Origin: Spirochaetales bacterium | GTDB taxonomy: Bacteria > Spirochaetota > Spirochaetia > SZUA-6 > JAFGRV01 | DNA length: 64,000 nucleotides | Direction of reading: 5' to 3' | NCBI GenBank assembly: GCA_016930085.1 | Contig: JAFGHO010000117.1 | Location: 1-64,000, forward strand | Shown: positions 6,560 to 16,424 of the stretch, piece by piece | Layout: every line of letters begins with the position of its first letter | How positions within the stretch are numbered: position 1 is the stretch's first letter | The notes under the pieces: model-generated | Seen by the model: the letters and a program-made list of their open reading frames with translations, nothing else | Told to the model about the DNA's origin: nothing | Databases searched by the model: none | Position numbers and translations under genes: made by a program

Positions 6560-9500
6560 ATGGATAGGAAAGCCGTATTTCTGATAGTTTTTTGTTTATT
6601 TCTCGTTTCAATCCCGGGTTTTACCAGAGATTATTATATTTCCCCGTCGGGAAACGACTCCAACACCGGATTATCTTCAGGAAACGCATTCAAAACCATA
6701 GACGGCGCCCGCAGGGCGATTCAAACCTATATTTCAGGGGGAATGTCTGAAGACATCGTCGTCTATCTTTCGGCAGGAACGTATCCCGTTACCGATACCG
6801 TCCAATTTACCCCGGCGGATTCCGGGAAAAGCGGTTATTCCATTACCTATCGGAATATTGCGGGCTCGAGACCGCTTGTCGCCGGAGGAATTACCGTAAA
6901 TCAGTCGGACTGGCAGGCTTATGCATCGATTGTTTACCGGGCTTATGTCGGAACCATCACCGCGGTCGCCCTGTTCGAAAACGGGAGGGCGGGAATCCGG
7001 GTCGACAATCCCTATGGGTACGCATTGACCCAGATGGTCTCCTCCCTTGATACGCCGGGTGAGTTTTATTATGACGGGACGCAAGGATACCTTTATTACA
7101 ATCCCCGCTATACACCCATCGACGAGCAGCAGATCACAATACCGCAGGTGCTGCGTATTATCGAGTTCGCGGGTGAAAGCACGATAAACAGGGTTGAAAA
7201 CATCATTTTCAGCGGGCTTTCCTTTATCGGCACGACATACTCCGACCTGGAACTCGACAGCTATGGAGACGAAACCGGCCTCATCCACATGAGGAATACA
7301 TCCCGGATAACGATTCGTGAATGCAGAATTCTGGGCGCCGGGGTTACGGGTGTCTTTGTCTGCGACTATGCCTATCGCAATACGATCGAAAACTGTAGAA
7401 TCGACGGGAGCGGACGGAACGGGATAACCCTCCGAGGCCATCTTCCTGGCGAGGGCGGCTTTGCGAGTGCGGCGGCCTCTGACGTGAACAAGGAAACCAG
7501 TGTCAAAAGCTGTTATATAACGGCAACGGGTACACACAGAAGCACGGGAGTGGGAATACGGATTATTCAGAGCGGAAGCAACATCATCGAAAGCAATACT
7601 ATTTACAGCACAAGCGGATCAGGCGTCCATATCGACGGCCCCGAAAATATAATCGGCTTATCGGTATACGGGACGACGGTAACGAACACAAACAAATATT
7701 CGTTTCTTCACGCAAGGAACAATATAATAAGGAAGAACGATATTTCGCGAACCGGACTGAATGCCACGGGAAGCGGCATTTACACGGGAAACGCGGGCAC
7801 GGGAAACATCTTTGACAACAACATCGTCCATGATATCTATTCCGGCAACATCGGCGGTTTCGCGGCCGGGATAAGCATCGCCTCTCCTTCGGAGGAAGTA
7901 TCCGTGGTAAACAATATCCTTCACAGCATCAAAACGAGTGAACGCCGGGGCAGGCCTCTCTATATCGCAGGAAACGATTGCACGATCAGCAACAACATCA
8001 TCGCCGACAACGATCCCACCCACGACTTCGTCTACGACAATACCAGATACGACGGGCGGAACCTCACCATTACGAACAATATCGCAAGTACTCCGGGGGG
8101 GACGTTTATCCATTATTTCGAAAGCTGGCATGAATATGTCATGACATCGGATGAGAATCTCTATTATCATCCGTACGGCGGTTATGAAGTCAGAACTCCG
8201 TATGAAAGAAACAGCCTTTCAACATGGCAGCAGCACTACGATCAGTCCTCCGTATTCGATATGAATCCCCTCTTTATCGATGAAGGGTCGCACAATTACT
8301 CGCTTGAAACCACCTCACCCGCCTTCCGGATAGATTTTACGGATATCGATCAGGATGCCCTTGGTATACCGAAGGATTTCCCACACCGTTACGCGCGCGA
8401 TCTCATCGAAGCGGAACGGTACAACGCAATTTCCGGTGCCGCGGGGAGGGTGACAACAATCCGTTCGCAATCCCAGTCGGATTACGCAGGCTACAATTCA
8501 CTCTTTTTTGACGAACAGTGCAAGAACTTCGAAATCCGGTATTCGTGCAATACCACGGCGGGCGAAAACTCGGGGAGATCGATCAGCCTGAGACTGGACG
8601 GCCCGACCGGAACCGAAATAGGCAGCATCGCGCTCAGGGGAACAGGCGGTGAAAAAAAATACAGACAGGAAAACATCCCCGTGACCCGGATAACGGGAAA
8701 ACACGACCTCTTCCTCTATTTTATCGGCGGCACCTCCACGGTCAGGGTCGACTGGTTCAGGTTCTACGAAACCTATGTCAATCCCGTTGTCCCCGCCGTC
8801 AATGCACCCATAGTCCAAATAACGAGCCCTCTCGACGGAGCGGTGCTCCGTTCCGGGCAGGATGTCACCATTACCGGCACGGCCCGCGACCTGGACGGCT
8901 CGATTACCTCACTCGTTATTTCACTCAACGGCATCGACTATGCCCTCCCCGTCGGCACAAATTTCTCCTATACATGGCGCCCGTACGGAACCGGCGAGCA
9001 ATCGATCATCGTCCGTGCGACCGACAACTCCGGAAACACCGGCCTGGCCCAGATCACCGTCAACGTCTCCAACGAAAGCGGTAGCGTCCCGGTTATCACG
9101 ATCACCCAGCCGGAAAACAATGCGACCTTTAAAAGCCCGTTAGCCGAACTTGCCGTTATCGCGACCGTAACGGATCCCGACGGTAACATCAATTCGACCG
9201 TCCTCCTTGTCGACGGGATGATCAAAGACAGCGAACCGGAAGAGATCGATCCGGATACATACAAGCTGGTCTGTCCGGGATTTGAACTCAAACCGGGCTC
9301 ACATCATGTCACGGTCAGGGCGATCGATGACACGGGATTCCAGGGAGACCATTCCATCGAAATACTCGTCACAAGCGAATCATGCCTGATCGCGCACTGG
9401 ACCTTCGACTCAGCCGTCGGGAACCGGGCGGAAGATTCGTCGGGAAACAATTTTCCCGGAGTCCTGTTCAATATCAACCGCGTCGAAGCGGGAATCAATG

Positions 9501-11755
9501 GCAACTGCTATTATTTCGACGGCAACGCGGCGGTCAAGGTGATGACGCCCCTGCTCGATTCCCAGCCCCAGTTCACGATCGCGGGGTGGGTAAAACCGCT
9601 GGAATTCGGAAACCGTTCCGGACTCTGGGGACAGTACGGTGTTCTGGGATTCGGTTTTTTTCAGGAATCGCTTATGCAGGTGTTCACCTACAACTGCGGA
9701 AACCTCGAACCCCCCTACCCCTTCGGACTCAATACCTGGCACCATATCGCCCTCACCGCGGACGGAAGCGTGCTCAGGGTTTTTTACGACGGGGTAATGC
9801 AGGACCCGTCGGCACCGACCCCCTGCTCCACCTACGGGAGTTCCTCATCGACCTTCAATATCGGTGGCGGCGGCATTTTCGACCCGGCCGGCAATTATTT
9901 CAAAGGCTGGATCGACGACGTCTACCTCTACAGCTGCGCCCTGAGTGCGGACGAGATCCGTATACTCGCGAAAAAAAACGACAACATACCGCCGTCCGTC
10001 CGGATTATGGAGCCCGCGAACAAATCGAAAATTCAGGGCCCCGCGACCATTGAAATAAAAATCGAGGCGAGCGACCGCGACGGTGAAATCGAATTCGTGG
10101 AAGTGACGGCGAACGAAGACCATGTCGGCCCGCCGCTTTACGAAGCGCCCTATTATTTTACGTGGGCCGGCGTCCCTCCGGGGGACTATACCATCACGGC
10201 AAAGGCGGTGGACAATGCCGGGGGCGAGGCGAGCGCGTCGATAACCGTTACCGTCGTCCAGGAAGGCCAGGACCTGCTCGGCTACTGGTCGTTCGACGAA
10301 GAAACGGGCGACAAAGCTTACGACAGGTCGGGAAACGAAAACCACGGTGATCTGAAAAACGGCGCCGCATGGACAAAGGGGATAAGCGGAAGCGCGATCA
10401 GGTTCAACGGCCACGCGATTGTAGAGACGAACAAGGGGCTTTTCAATGGACTTGCCGCCTTTACCGCGGCGGCGTGGGTAAAACCGTCCGACCTCCACGA
10501 TCGGAGCGCCGTTTTGGGCCAGGACCACGCCCTGATTTTTTCGATCAACAAATCAGACGGGTCCTCGAGCGGGGAAAACCTTTTCACCACGTGGACCGCC
10601 GCCAATATCTATACCGGCACCCCGTATCGCTTTCCGGTCGAAGAATGGCACCACCTTGCCACCGTGGGAACCGGGGAACAATTCATCCTGTACATCGACG
10701 GGAAACCGGTCAGAACGATCAGCCAGCCGTGCAGCAGTTACGGCAACTCCGAGTTCACGTTCACCATCGGCGCACTCCCCGTTTTCTGCCAGTACCCGGG
10801 TAATTACTTCAAGGGGATCATCGACGAGGTCTACCTCTACAGCAGCGCGCTCGACGAATACGAGATCAAAAACCTCGCCCTCCTCAACTCCTTCAATGCC
10901 CCCGAGGTTATCATCACATCACCGGAAGACTACTCCATTTTCTCCGTCGGTGAGCAGATCGAAATCACCGCGGCCGTGAAAGACGATTTCATCCCACAGC
11001 TCAGGATGGAGTTTTACGTGAACGGTACCTTTTTGGCGGTCGACGAAACCGAACCCTATACCACCTCATGGACGTCGATCACAAACGGATCCTTCAATGT
11101 CAAAGCCAAGGCGATCACGTGGGACGGATACTGGTCGGAAGCCTCGGTCACCCTGACCATCGAACTGACCGGCGGCGAATCCGTGATCGATGACGAAGAC
11201 GGCGAGAACGTCGGGGCGGAGGATGAAGAAACCGCATCCGGCGATACGGCGGAATTCTCAGACGGCGACAGGGAGTCTTTTTATTACGACACGGGAACCG
11301 ATCTTTACGACGACGAGGAAAGCGTCGTTTCCACCAAACACATGCACTCCTCGCAAAGAAACGTGTACGACGAACTCGTCAAAAAAGACGACGGCAATAA
11401 AACGGGGAGACAGGACAAAGGTGAAGAAAAGGGTTCCTACGACATCGCCGCCACTCATTCCTTTCCGCTCGGCCGTGACGAAGACGGTAACGGCGATCCC
11501 GGTGCCGGAAAACCGGAACCCACCCCCTCCGACGTCACCCTCGCGATCGACCGTGGGGACATCGATCCTGTCACCGGCGAACTCAGACTATGGGATCCGT
11601 ACACCCAGAACTACGACGGCTCGCCCCTCAAAAAACCCTTCCCCGTGATCCTCATTATCGGGATCATCCTGCTGATTCTTGCCGCAGTGGCAGCACAGGT
11701 TTATATCATACGGAAAATGGTGCTGAAGAAAAAAGCGGTCGAACGGCAGCCGTAA
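6560..11755 (+). CDS. giant modular surface protein: beta-helix, CBM6, Ig-like and LamG-like domains, C-terminal anchor
   Basis: A 1731-residue exported protein. Residues 1-21 are a signal peptide. About 22-600 form a right-handed parallel beta-helix starting with a DUF1565-like motif (YYISPSGNDSNTG). A CBM6-like module follows (about 614-740). Ig-like domains lie near 743-836, 841-937, 1143-1233 and 1447-1537, and two LamG-like jelly-roll domains near 942-1140 and 1238-1443. An acidic low-complexity linker (1540-1690) leads to one membrane helix (1693-1717) and a basic tail. It probably binds or cleaves polysaccharide at the cell surface while anchored in a membrane. Beta-helix active-site residues cannot be judged by eye, so lyase activity is open. 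It has its own promoter and terminator. Confidence 0.88.
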   Translation: MDRKAVFLIVFCLFLVSIPGFTRDYYISPSGNDSNTGLSSGNAFKTIDGARRAIQTYISGGMSEDIVVYLSAGTYPVTDTVQFTPADSGKSGYSITYRNIAGSRPLVAGGITVNQSDWQAYASIVYRAYVGTITAVALFENGRAGIRVDNPYGYALTQMVSSLDTPGEFYYDGTQGYLYYNPRYTPIDEQQITIPQVLRIIEFAGESTINRVENIIFSGLSFIGTTYSDLELDSYGDETGLIHMRNTSRITIRECRILGAGVTGVFVCDYAYRNTIENCRIDGSGRNGITLRGHLPGEGGFASAAASDVNKETSVKSCYITATGTHRSTGVGIRIIQSGSNIIESNTIYSTSGSGVHIDGPENIIGLSVYGTTVTNTNKYSFLHARNNIIRKNDISRTGLNATGSGIYTGNAGTGNIFDNNIVHDIYSGNIGGFAAGISIASPSEEVSVVNNILHSIKTSERRGRPLYIAGNDCTISNNIIADNDPTHDFVYDNTRYDGRNLTITNNIASTPGGTFIHYFESWHEYVMTSDENLYYHPYGGYEVRTPYERNSLSTWQQHYDQSSVFDMNPLFIDEGSHNYSLETTSPAFRIDFTDIDQDALGIPKDFPHRYARDLIEAERYNAISGAAGRVTTIRSQSQSDYAGYNSLFFDEQCKNFEIRYSCNTTAGENSGRSISLRLDGPTGTEIGSIALRGTGGEKKYRQENIPVTRITGKHDLFLYFIGGTSTVRVDWFRFYETYVNPVVPAVNAPIVQITSPLDGAVLRSGQDVTITGTARDLDGSITSLVISLNGIDYALPVGTNFSYTWRPYGTGEQSIIVRATDNSGNTGLAQITVNVSNESGSVPVITITQPENNATFKSPLAELAVIATVTDPDGNINSTVLLVDGMIKDSEPEEIDPDTYKLVCPGFELKPGSHHVTVRAIDDTGFQGDHSIEILVTSESCLIAHWTFDSAVGNRAEDSSGNNFPGVLFNINRVEAGINGNCYYFDGNAAVKVMTPLLDSQPQFTIAGWVKPLEFGNRSGLWGQYGVLGFGFFQESLMQVFTYNCGNLEPPYPFGLNTWHHIALTADGSVLRVFYDGVMQDPSAPTPCSTYGSSSSTFNIGGGGIFDPAGNYFKGWIDDVYLYSCALSADEIRILAKKNDNIPPSVRIMEPANKSKIQGPATIEIKIEASDRDGEIEFVEVTANEDHVGPPLYEAPYYFTWAGVPPGDYTITAKAVDNAGGEASASITVTVVQEGQDLLGYWSFDEETGDKAYDRSGNENHGDLKNGAAWTKGISGSAIRFNGHAIVETNKGLFNGLAAFTAAAWVKPSDLHDRSAVLGQDHALIFSINKSDGSSSGENLFTTWTAANIYTGTPYRFPVEEWHHLATVGTGEQFILYIDGKPVRTISQPCSSYGNSEFTFTIGALPVFCQYPGNYFKGIIDEVYLYSSALDEYEIKNLALLNSFNAPEVIITSPEDYSIFSVGEQIEITAAVKDDFIPQLRMEFYVNGTFLAVDETEPYTTSWTSITNGSFNVKAKAITWDGYWSEASVTLTIELTGGESVIDDEDGENVGAEDEETASGDTAEFSDGDRESFYYDTGTDLYDDEESVVSTKHMHSSQRNVYDELVKKDDGNKTGRQDKGEEKGSYDIAATHSFPLGRDEDGNGDPGAGKPEPTPSDVTLAIDRGDIDPVTGELRLWDPYTQNYDGSPLKKPFPVILIIGIILLILAAVAAQVYIIRKMVLKKKAVERQP

Positions 11756-11821
11756 AGACCGGTTTTTTCGATACGCGTTTCTTTTCTTTACCGGCATGCA
11801 GCGTACATATATGAAAAACTC

Positions 11822-11840
11822 AACAGGTGACCTGTTTTTT
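11822..11840 (+). terminator. rho-independent terminator after the surface-protein gene
   Basis: AACAGG and CCTGTT form a 6-bp stem with a TGA loop (11822-11836), followed directly by TTTT. It lies 67 nt after the stop codon. Confidence 0.55.
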
Positions 11841-11962
11841 ATTAATGCGGACTGGACAAAAAAATATCCGGTGCTTTGTCTATTACGTCGAAGCTGTCGG
11901 ATATTCTTTTCTTTCCGAAGTTGATAGAGGAATTTAGAATAGATAATTATCAGAGGGGGTTT

Positions 11963-12505
11963 TTAAAGCCGGAGTATCCAAAATGGCGAATAACGAGGAG
12001 GATAGAGAGAAATCAATCCATTTTGTCCCGGTAGATGCTGGATTATCATATACAATTGTCGTAATTTTCTCCGTGGGGATTGCTGTAATCTTTTCTCCTC
12101 ATTACTCCACTGCTTGAATCTTTTTTCGAATTCTTCAAACACCCTATTCCCATACCTCTCCACCATCGCCAAAAACAACTCCAGCAACCCCCTCACCAAC
12201 TGTGCGATGCTAAAGCAATTCAAATCGGCATGCAGGAGCTTGATCTTCCGATACATATCCTCAGGGAAATAAGCGTGCACATGTACCCGGCTTTCATCGG
12301 GATCCTCCGATACCACTCGATAACGGCTCATTCGTTGCCTTCCCCAAATATGTTCCTTTATAATCAAAGGATCGATACAGGACAATATCCCGACAATGAC
12401 GCCGGATAACGAACACCTTGAACCGAATAAAGAAAAGGCAAGCAGCTTCTCTCTCATTATATTCGTAATAATGAAATGGAACTCATGCTGATCGGATTCT
12501 ATCAT
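11963..12505 (-). CDS. conserved multi-copy protein of unknown function
   Basis: A 180-residue protein I cannot assign. Residues 1-58 are hydrophobic-poor and may not all be translated; a second possible start is the Met of MSRYRVVSEDPDESRVHVHAY (59 onward). The central segment, HAYFPEDMYRKIKLLHADLNC (78 onward), could be a strand followed by helices like a ribbon-helix-helix DNA-binding fold, and is followed by a leucine-rich helix and a basic stretch. The C-terminal tail ending YSPFWILRL is shared with a second copy whose end lies at 1-84, so the family has at least two members here. The longest start is supported by GAGGAG 7 nt upstream. It stands alone and converges with the surface-protein gene. 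Confidence 0.65.
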   Translation of the reverse strand: MIESDQHEFHFIITNIMREKLLAFSLFGSRCSLSGVIVGILSCIDPLIIKEHIWGRQRMSRYRVVSEDPDESRVHVHAYFPEDMYRKIKLLHADLNCFSIAQLVRGLLELFLAMVERYGNRVFEEFEKRFKQWSNEEKRLQQSPRRKLRQLYMIIQHLPGQNGLISLYPPRYSPFWILRL

Positions 12506-13034
12506 ATGACGCTCCTCGAATAATTATTCTTATACAGTATATAACGCTTAAAAAATGCCCGCTGCTTTGATTTTTAGAGGTAAAAAAAATCACAAAGAGG
12601 GGTATACCTGTTGCTAACATATTAATGCGGTTTTTTCACATTTAGTCTTTAATTACCACTACATTGTTTCAATATAAACAATTATATTAAATGCAAAAAA
12701 CCACATTGCTTTATGAGAAAAGCGCTAAAACCCGGCTTAAAGATGTAAGGTTCTCTCGAATAACCAGATACCAATCATTACAATTTGAACTCTTGTACTT
12801 GTGAAATCCGGGTTAAACGCCCACAAAACAAATTATATTAATCAATTCCTGAGCATAATATAAAAATAATGGTACCTCACGCTCTGCCATACACACTAAT
12901 TTCAATCAGAAAATATTATATTATTGGCTTGAAAAAATATAAAAAGCCAGATAGAAACATATTTAAAAATAAAAAAGGTTGTAAAAATATTACATAAAAT
13001 ATATTCATTCGCTTTTTTTCTTATTGTAATATCT
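12506..13034. other. AT-rich intergenic stretch without a gene
   Basis: About 530 nt of markedly AT-rich DNA. No convincing open frame or RNA gene was seen. It holds a 6-bp inverted repeat (TGGCTT...AAGCCA, about 12924-12949) and, at its right end, the coding sequence of the signal peptide for the next protein (about 12969-13034), which lacks a standard start codon. Confidence 0.5.
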
Positions 13035-15281
13035 GTGAACCTCAACGCGGGAGCACTCGGCGATGCCAACAATTACAATAAAATCGACATTGTCGACGCA
13101 TTGGTAACAACACAATATTATGTCGGCGAACCGGTATCGAATTTCGACAAAACCTCAGCGGATGTCGATTGTAACAATGTAATCAGTATCATAGATGCAC
13201 TCCTCATCGCACAATATTATGTGGGGGTCATCTATGAGTTTCCTTGTCCGACAACCGTCCCGACCCAGACCCCGACGCCCGCACCTACCCCCGTCCCTAC
13301 TGCGGAACCGACCATTGAACCGACGACGGTTACGACACAGGCCCCCACCCCTGTTCCGGGAGCCGGAGAGGTATGGACGTCACCGTCACAGACTGTCGTT
13401 AATGTGGGAGACTATTTTCAGACGGAAATTCACGTCAACAGCGGCGACCGTCGGCTCGCTTATTTCGATATTGATGTCTGGTTCGACAAGTCCATAATCA
13501 GGATCGATACATCACGGGGGACGGACGGCGTTGCCGCGGGGAGTTCCGGGTTTTTCGATAATGTATGGCTCGATACGAGCAGTATTGAGATCGAAGGAAG
13601 AAATACGACGGGTACGGGGCCCGGAACGAATCTTCATGTCCTTACATTGTACTGGCAGGCAATCGGTGCCGGAATGTGTATTATCGAAAACACACCGTTT
13701 TACCTTGATGATCCTGATAATTATCAGATCGGGCTGCTTACCGGTACAGACGGCACGGTGGAAGTAAAGGAAATACCGACACCGGATCCGACGCCTGATG
13801 ATACGGGAACACCGGCACCAACCCGGGTTGTCACCCCAAGCCCGACGCCGGAGGTGATGCTTGCGTCATTGAACTGCGATATCGAGTTTGGTACGGTTTT
13901 GGGGACGGCAAACCGGTGGATACCGCATACGGGAGAAAGACTCGAGAACCTGAAAGTGAAAATCACCGGTACGGATGAAAACGGCAGCAATTACAGGTTT
14001 TCCGATACCTATCAGGCGGTCAATATGCTGACGCCCCTCGATCCATACTATAACGCAGGCGAGGAAAACCCCAAAAACATCATGACGAACAGGGGTGACT
14101 GTATGTACATCGTTTCTGCGTGTTACGGCGGCGGCGTGTACTACGATATCGTCGGATTCGAACTCGACACGTCACGTCAGAGTGAAGAACGGTACGTATA
14201 CGTGACGCTCGGGGTAAGTTACAGTCTGTCAATCGCCTCGGACGGCTATCTTTCCTGTGAAACGCCGGAAGGGACCACGACAACGTTCTGTATAAGGGTA
14301 GTATCCGGTTCGGGCAGGGCCCTTCCCGGAGACGATCTTCTTTTGCGGTTCGGGTTGACCAATTATCCCGAATTTTCGGATACTGTAGGTGACGGGGATT
14401 TTATGGCGGTGTATGACAAACGGCTTTTGGACGCGGCGAATATGTACGTCGATGAGACAATTGATGAAGGCGGCAGCCCGACGGGTCTTTCCGACTGGAA
14501 TGGTGCAGCCCAAATCCCGATAAGGAAATGGATCCGTTTTAACGATAATTGTGAAGTCGGCAATGCCGTCGCATACGGCTGGGGATGCTGGGACAGTGTG
14601 GATATGTTCAATACGGAAGTCACGACTGTTGAGGGGTTGAGTGAAAACGTCACTGAATGGTACGGCTATACCTTCCCCGCGTTCGAGGTCGTGACAAGCG
14701 ATAATGTCGACTATTACAAACCGGTTTCGGGCTCCCACAGTGTTCCGCAACTGACGACCTACGCGGCGTTCGGCGACGAATCACAGGCGATGCTGGTCTT
14801 CCGTGACGCTGAAGGCAATCCTGTCGACCCGGACGGGGGCGTACTCGACGAAAACAGCGCATACGACAAGAATTACAACTGGCGGCTTGCTGCGGCAAGC
14901 TCGGGGACCGACTGTTCGGGATTCGTCAGCAGGTGCGCGCTGCTTTCGGGGACGAACTATAAAATCGTCGATATCGACGACAACAATAAAGTGGAGAAGG
15001 AAGGGACCGGCCACCTCGTCAATCCGGATTATACCTGGGAGATAGCGGATTCAGTGAGAAGTCTGATCGTACCTGGTGACATTATCGTCAAGAAGGGGCA
15101 TGTTGCGATCGTGCTTGCCGTTGATTTTCCCGACGGTTCGAGGGATTTGGGGGCAAATATTTTGCAAAGAGTTTCTATAATTCATTCGACATCTTCTCAA
15201 TCCAGATGGAGAGTAAGAAATGATCAAGACTGGAGTGATATAGGAAGCACTTATAAACCACGAAGACTTATTATCGAGTAA
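13035..15281 (+). CDS. secreted dockerin / cohesin-like / NlpC-P60 cysteine peptidase protein
   Basis: From the GTG at 13035 this is 748 residues. Residues 8-70 are a type I dockerin with two EF-hand loops ending in the VDAL and IDAL motifs; Tyr at position 5 makes the first loop degenerate. A Pro/Thr linker (71-110) leads to a cohesin-like domain (about 111-248) and a second linker. A region of unknown fold (280-590) and a C-terminal NlpC/P60-type domain follow, with catalytic Cys in TDCSGFVSRC (about 626) and His in GHVAIV (about 689). Peptidoglycan or peptide cleavage outside the cell is likely. The GTG start removes most of a signal peptide that is open upstream to 12933; see findings. 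The last 120 nt are AT-rich, unlike the rest. Confidence 0.82.
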   Translation: MNLNAGALGDANNYNKIDIVDALVTTQYYVGEPVSNFDKTSADVDCNNVISIIDALLIAQYYVGVIYEFPCPTTVPTQTPTPAPTPVPTAEPTIEPTTVTTQAPTPVPGAGEVWTSPSQTVVNVGDYFQTEIHVNSGDRRLAYFDIDVWFDKSIIRIDTSRGTDGVAAGSSGFFDNVWLDTSSIEIEGRNTTGTGPGTNLHVLTLYWQAIGAGMCIIENTPFYLDDPDNYQIGLLTGTDGTVEVKEIPTPDPTPDDTGTPAPTRVVTPSPTPEVMLASLNCDIEFGTVLGTANRWIPHTGERLENLKVKITGTDENGSNYRFSDTYQAVNMLTPLDPYYNAGEENPKNIMTNRGDCMYIVSACYGGGVYYDIVGFELDTSRQSEERYVYVTLGVSYSLSIASDGYLSCETPEGTTTTFCIRVVSGSGRALPGDDLLLRFGLTNYPEFSDTVGDGDFMAVYDKRLLDAANMYVDETIDEGGSPTGLSDWNGAAQIPIRKWIRFNDNCEVGNAVAYGWGCWDSVDMFNTEVTTVEGLSENVTEWYGYTFPAFEVVTSDNVDYYKPVSGSHSVPQLTTYAAFGDESQAMLVFRDAEGNPVDPDGGVLDENSAYDKNYNWRLAAASSGTDCSGFVSRCALLSGTNYKIVDIDDNNKVEKEGTGHLVNPDYTWEIADSVRSLIVPGDIIVKKGHVAIVLAVDFPDGSRDLGANILQRVSIIHSTSSQSRWRVRNDQDWSDIGSTYKPRRLIIE

Positions 15282-15298
15282 ATAAGGAGTATACTATT

Positions 15299-16378
15299 AT
15301 GCGTTATTTATGTCTAATTTTGCTTATTTTCAATATAAATCTACTTTACAGCGAAAATTTAAATAATTACCAAATAATGAATGTTAAAACGATTAACTAT
15401 GGAAATAAAGAGAATGAAATCGGATTCGATAAACTACCCGAGGGACCTGTGACACCACTTACATTTACTGTGAGTAGCAGGAATTTTATATATGTACCCG
15501 ATCCGGTAAATAAGAGAATCAATATTTTTACTAATGAAATGATATTCTTAAAAATAATTTACGAGAAAATAAAAGGTGAAGCGCACTGGGCGGAATATAT
15601 ATCAATAGATGATGAAGAAAACATAATTTATCTGAACGACTATCTTGGTCTTAGAAAAATAAATAATATAGGAGAAGAGATTTTTACTATCAGATCTTAT
15701 TCATTACCAAAACAGATCAGGAGTTACAAAAATCTTTTCATTCTCGATAAAGCTATATTTTATTATAACGACCATCATGAAATTGATTATTATAATGAAA
15801 AAGGTTTAAAGGAAAAAGGAATAAATATAATAGAAAAGTTACAAAGCTTATCAGAAAGCAAAAATTCTCAAAATGACAAAATCATAAACGGCGTAGAATT
15901 ACCGGAACCTGTCCGTGACGAGATAGAGGTGCTTAAAAACGACGGTAAACACCTGATTGTCGGGAACAGGTTTTATTCGACCTGCTTCAGGAAGCATAAT
16001 GAATATTACCAAAAAATCAGGGGGGTGCGGCTTCAAGGCCAGGATATAAACGAAGAAAAGGTAAAACAGGAAGTATCAATCGATCTTGACGGCTATTATC
16101 TTCTTTTTGCAGGCTATGATGATGCCAACCACAGTTACTGGACGGCGGCGGAAAAAGCTTCGATAAACGGCATGAAAAACCAGATAATCGTCGTCATCGA
16201 TAACCTCGGCGAACTCGTCGATGCATTTCAATACGGTAAGCTTGAAAACGATATTCCGCAGAGAAACGACTATCCCGCCTCCGGCGCAAAGGTCGCCATT
16301 GCTCCTTCGGGAGATGTGTGGTTTATGGCGGTGAGTCCTGAAGGATACGACTTCTACAGGGTCGACCGGCAATGGTAA
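15299..16378 (+). CDS. exported protein of unknown function, beta-propeller-like
   Basis: A 359-residue protein with a signal peptide (residues 1-18, ending in LLYSEN). The middle holds repeated strands with aromatic and Asp/Asn turns (NFIYVPDPVNKRINIF, EENIIYLNDYLGLRKI) that suggest a six-bladed propeller, as in NHL or 6-bladed proteins; this is only a fold guess. It lies 17 nt after the dockerin/peptidase gene with AAGGAG before its ATG, so the two are probably co-transcribed. The first 590 nt are strongly AT-rich and the remainder has the normal composition of the region, so the gene may be a mosaic. Confidence 0.75.
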   Translation: MRYLCLILLIFNINLLYSENLNNYQIMNVKTINYGNKENEIGFDKLPEGPVTPLTFTVSSRNFIYVPDPVNKRINIFTNEMIFLKIIYEKIKGEAHWAEYISIDDEENIIYLNDYLGLRKINNIGEEIFTIRSYSLPKQIRSYKNLFILDKAIFYYNDHHEIDYYNEKGLKEKGINIIEKLQSLSESKNSQNDKIINGVELPEPVRDEIEVLKNDGKHLIVGNRFYSTCFRKHNEYYQKIRGVRLQGQDINEEKVKQEVSIDLDGYYLLFAGYDDANHSYWTAAEKASINGMKNQIIVVIDNLGELVDAFQYGKLENDIPQRNDYPASGAKVAIAPSGDVWFMAVSPEGYDFYRVDRQW

Positions 16379-16424
16379 TGCGGCTTTCACTTCCGCTATA
16401 TGATTCCTCATCCGGGACGCCCCC

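Noticed and set aside
6402-6584. 60-codon open frame upstream of the giant surface protein
   Set aside because: AT-rich, not protein-like, overlaps both divergent promoters and the start of the real gene, and has no ribosome-binding site.
7658-8170. Long minus-strand frame inside the surface-protein gene
   Set aside because: Shadow of a long GC-richer gene; its translation has no recognisable domain and no ribosome-binding site.
12726-12822. Inverted AACCCGG/CCGGGTT about 75 nt apart
   Set aside because: Too short and too far apart to mean much in AT-rich DNA; no associated gene.
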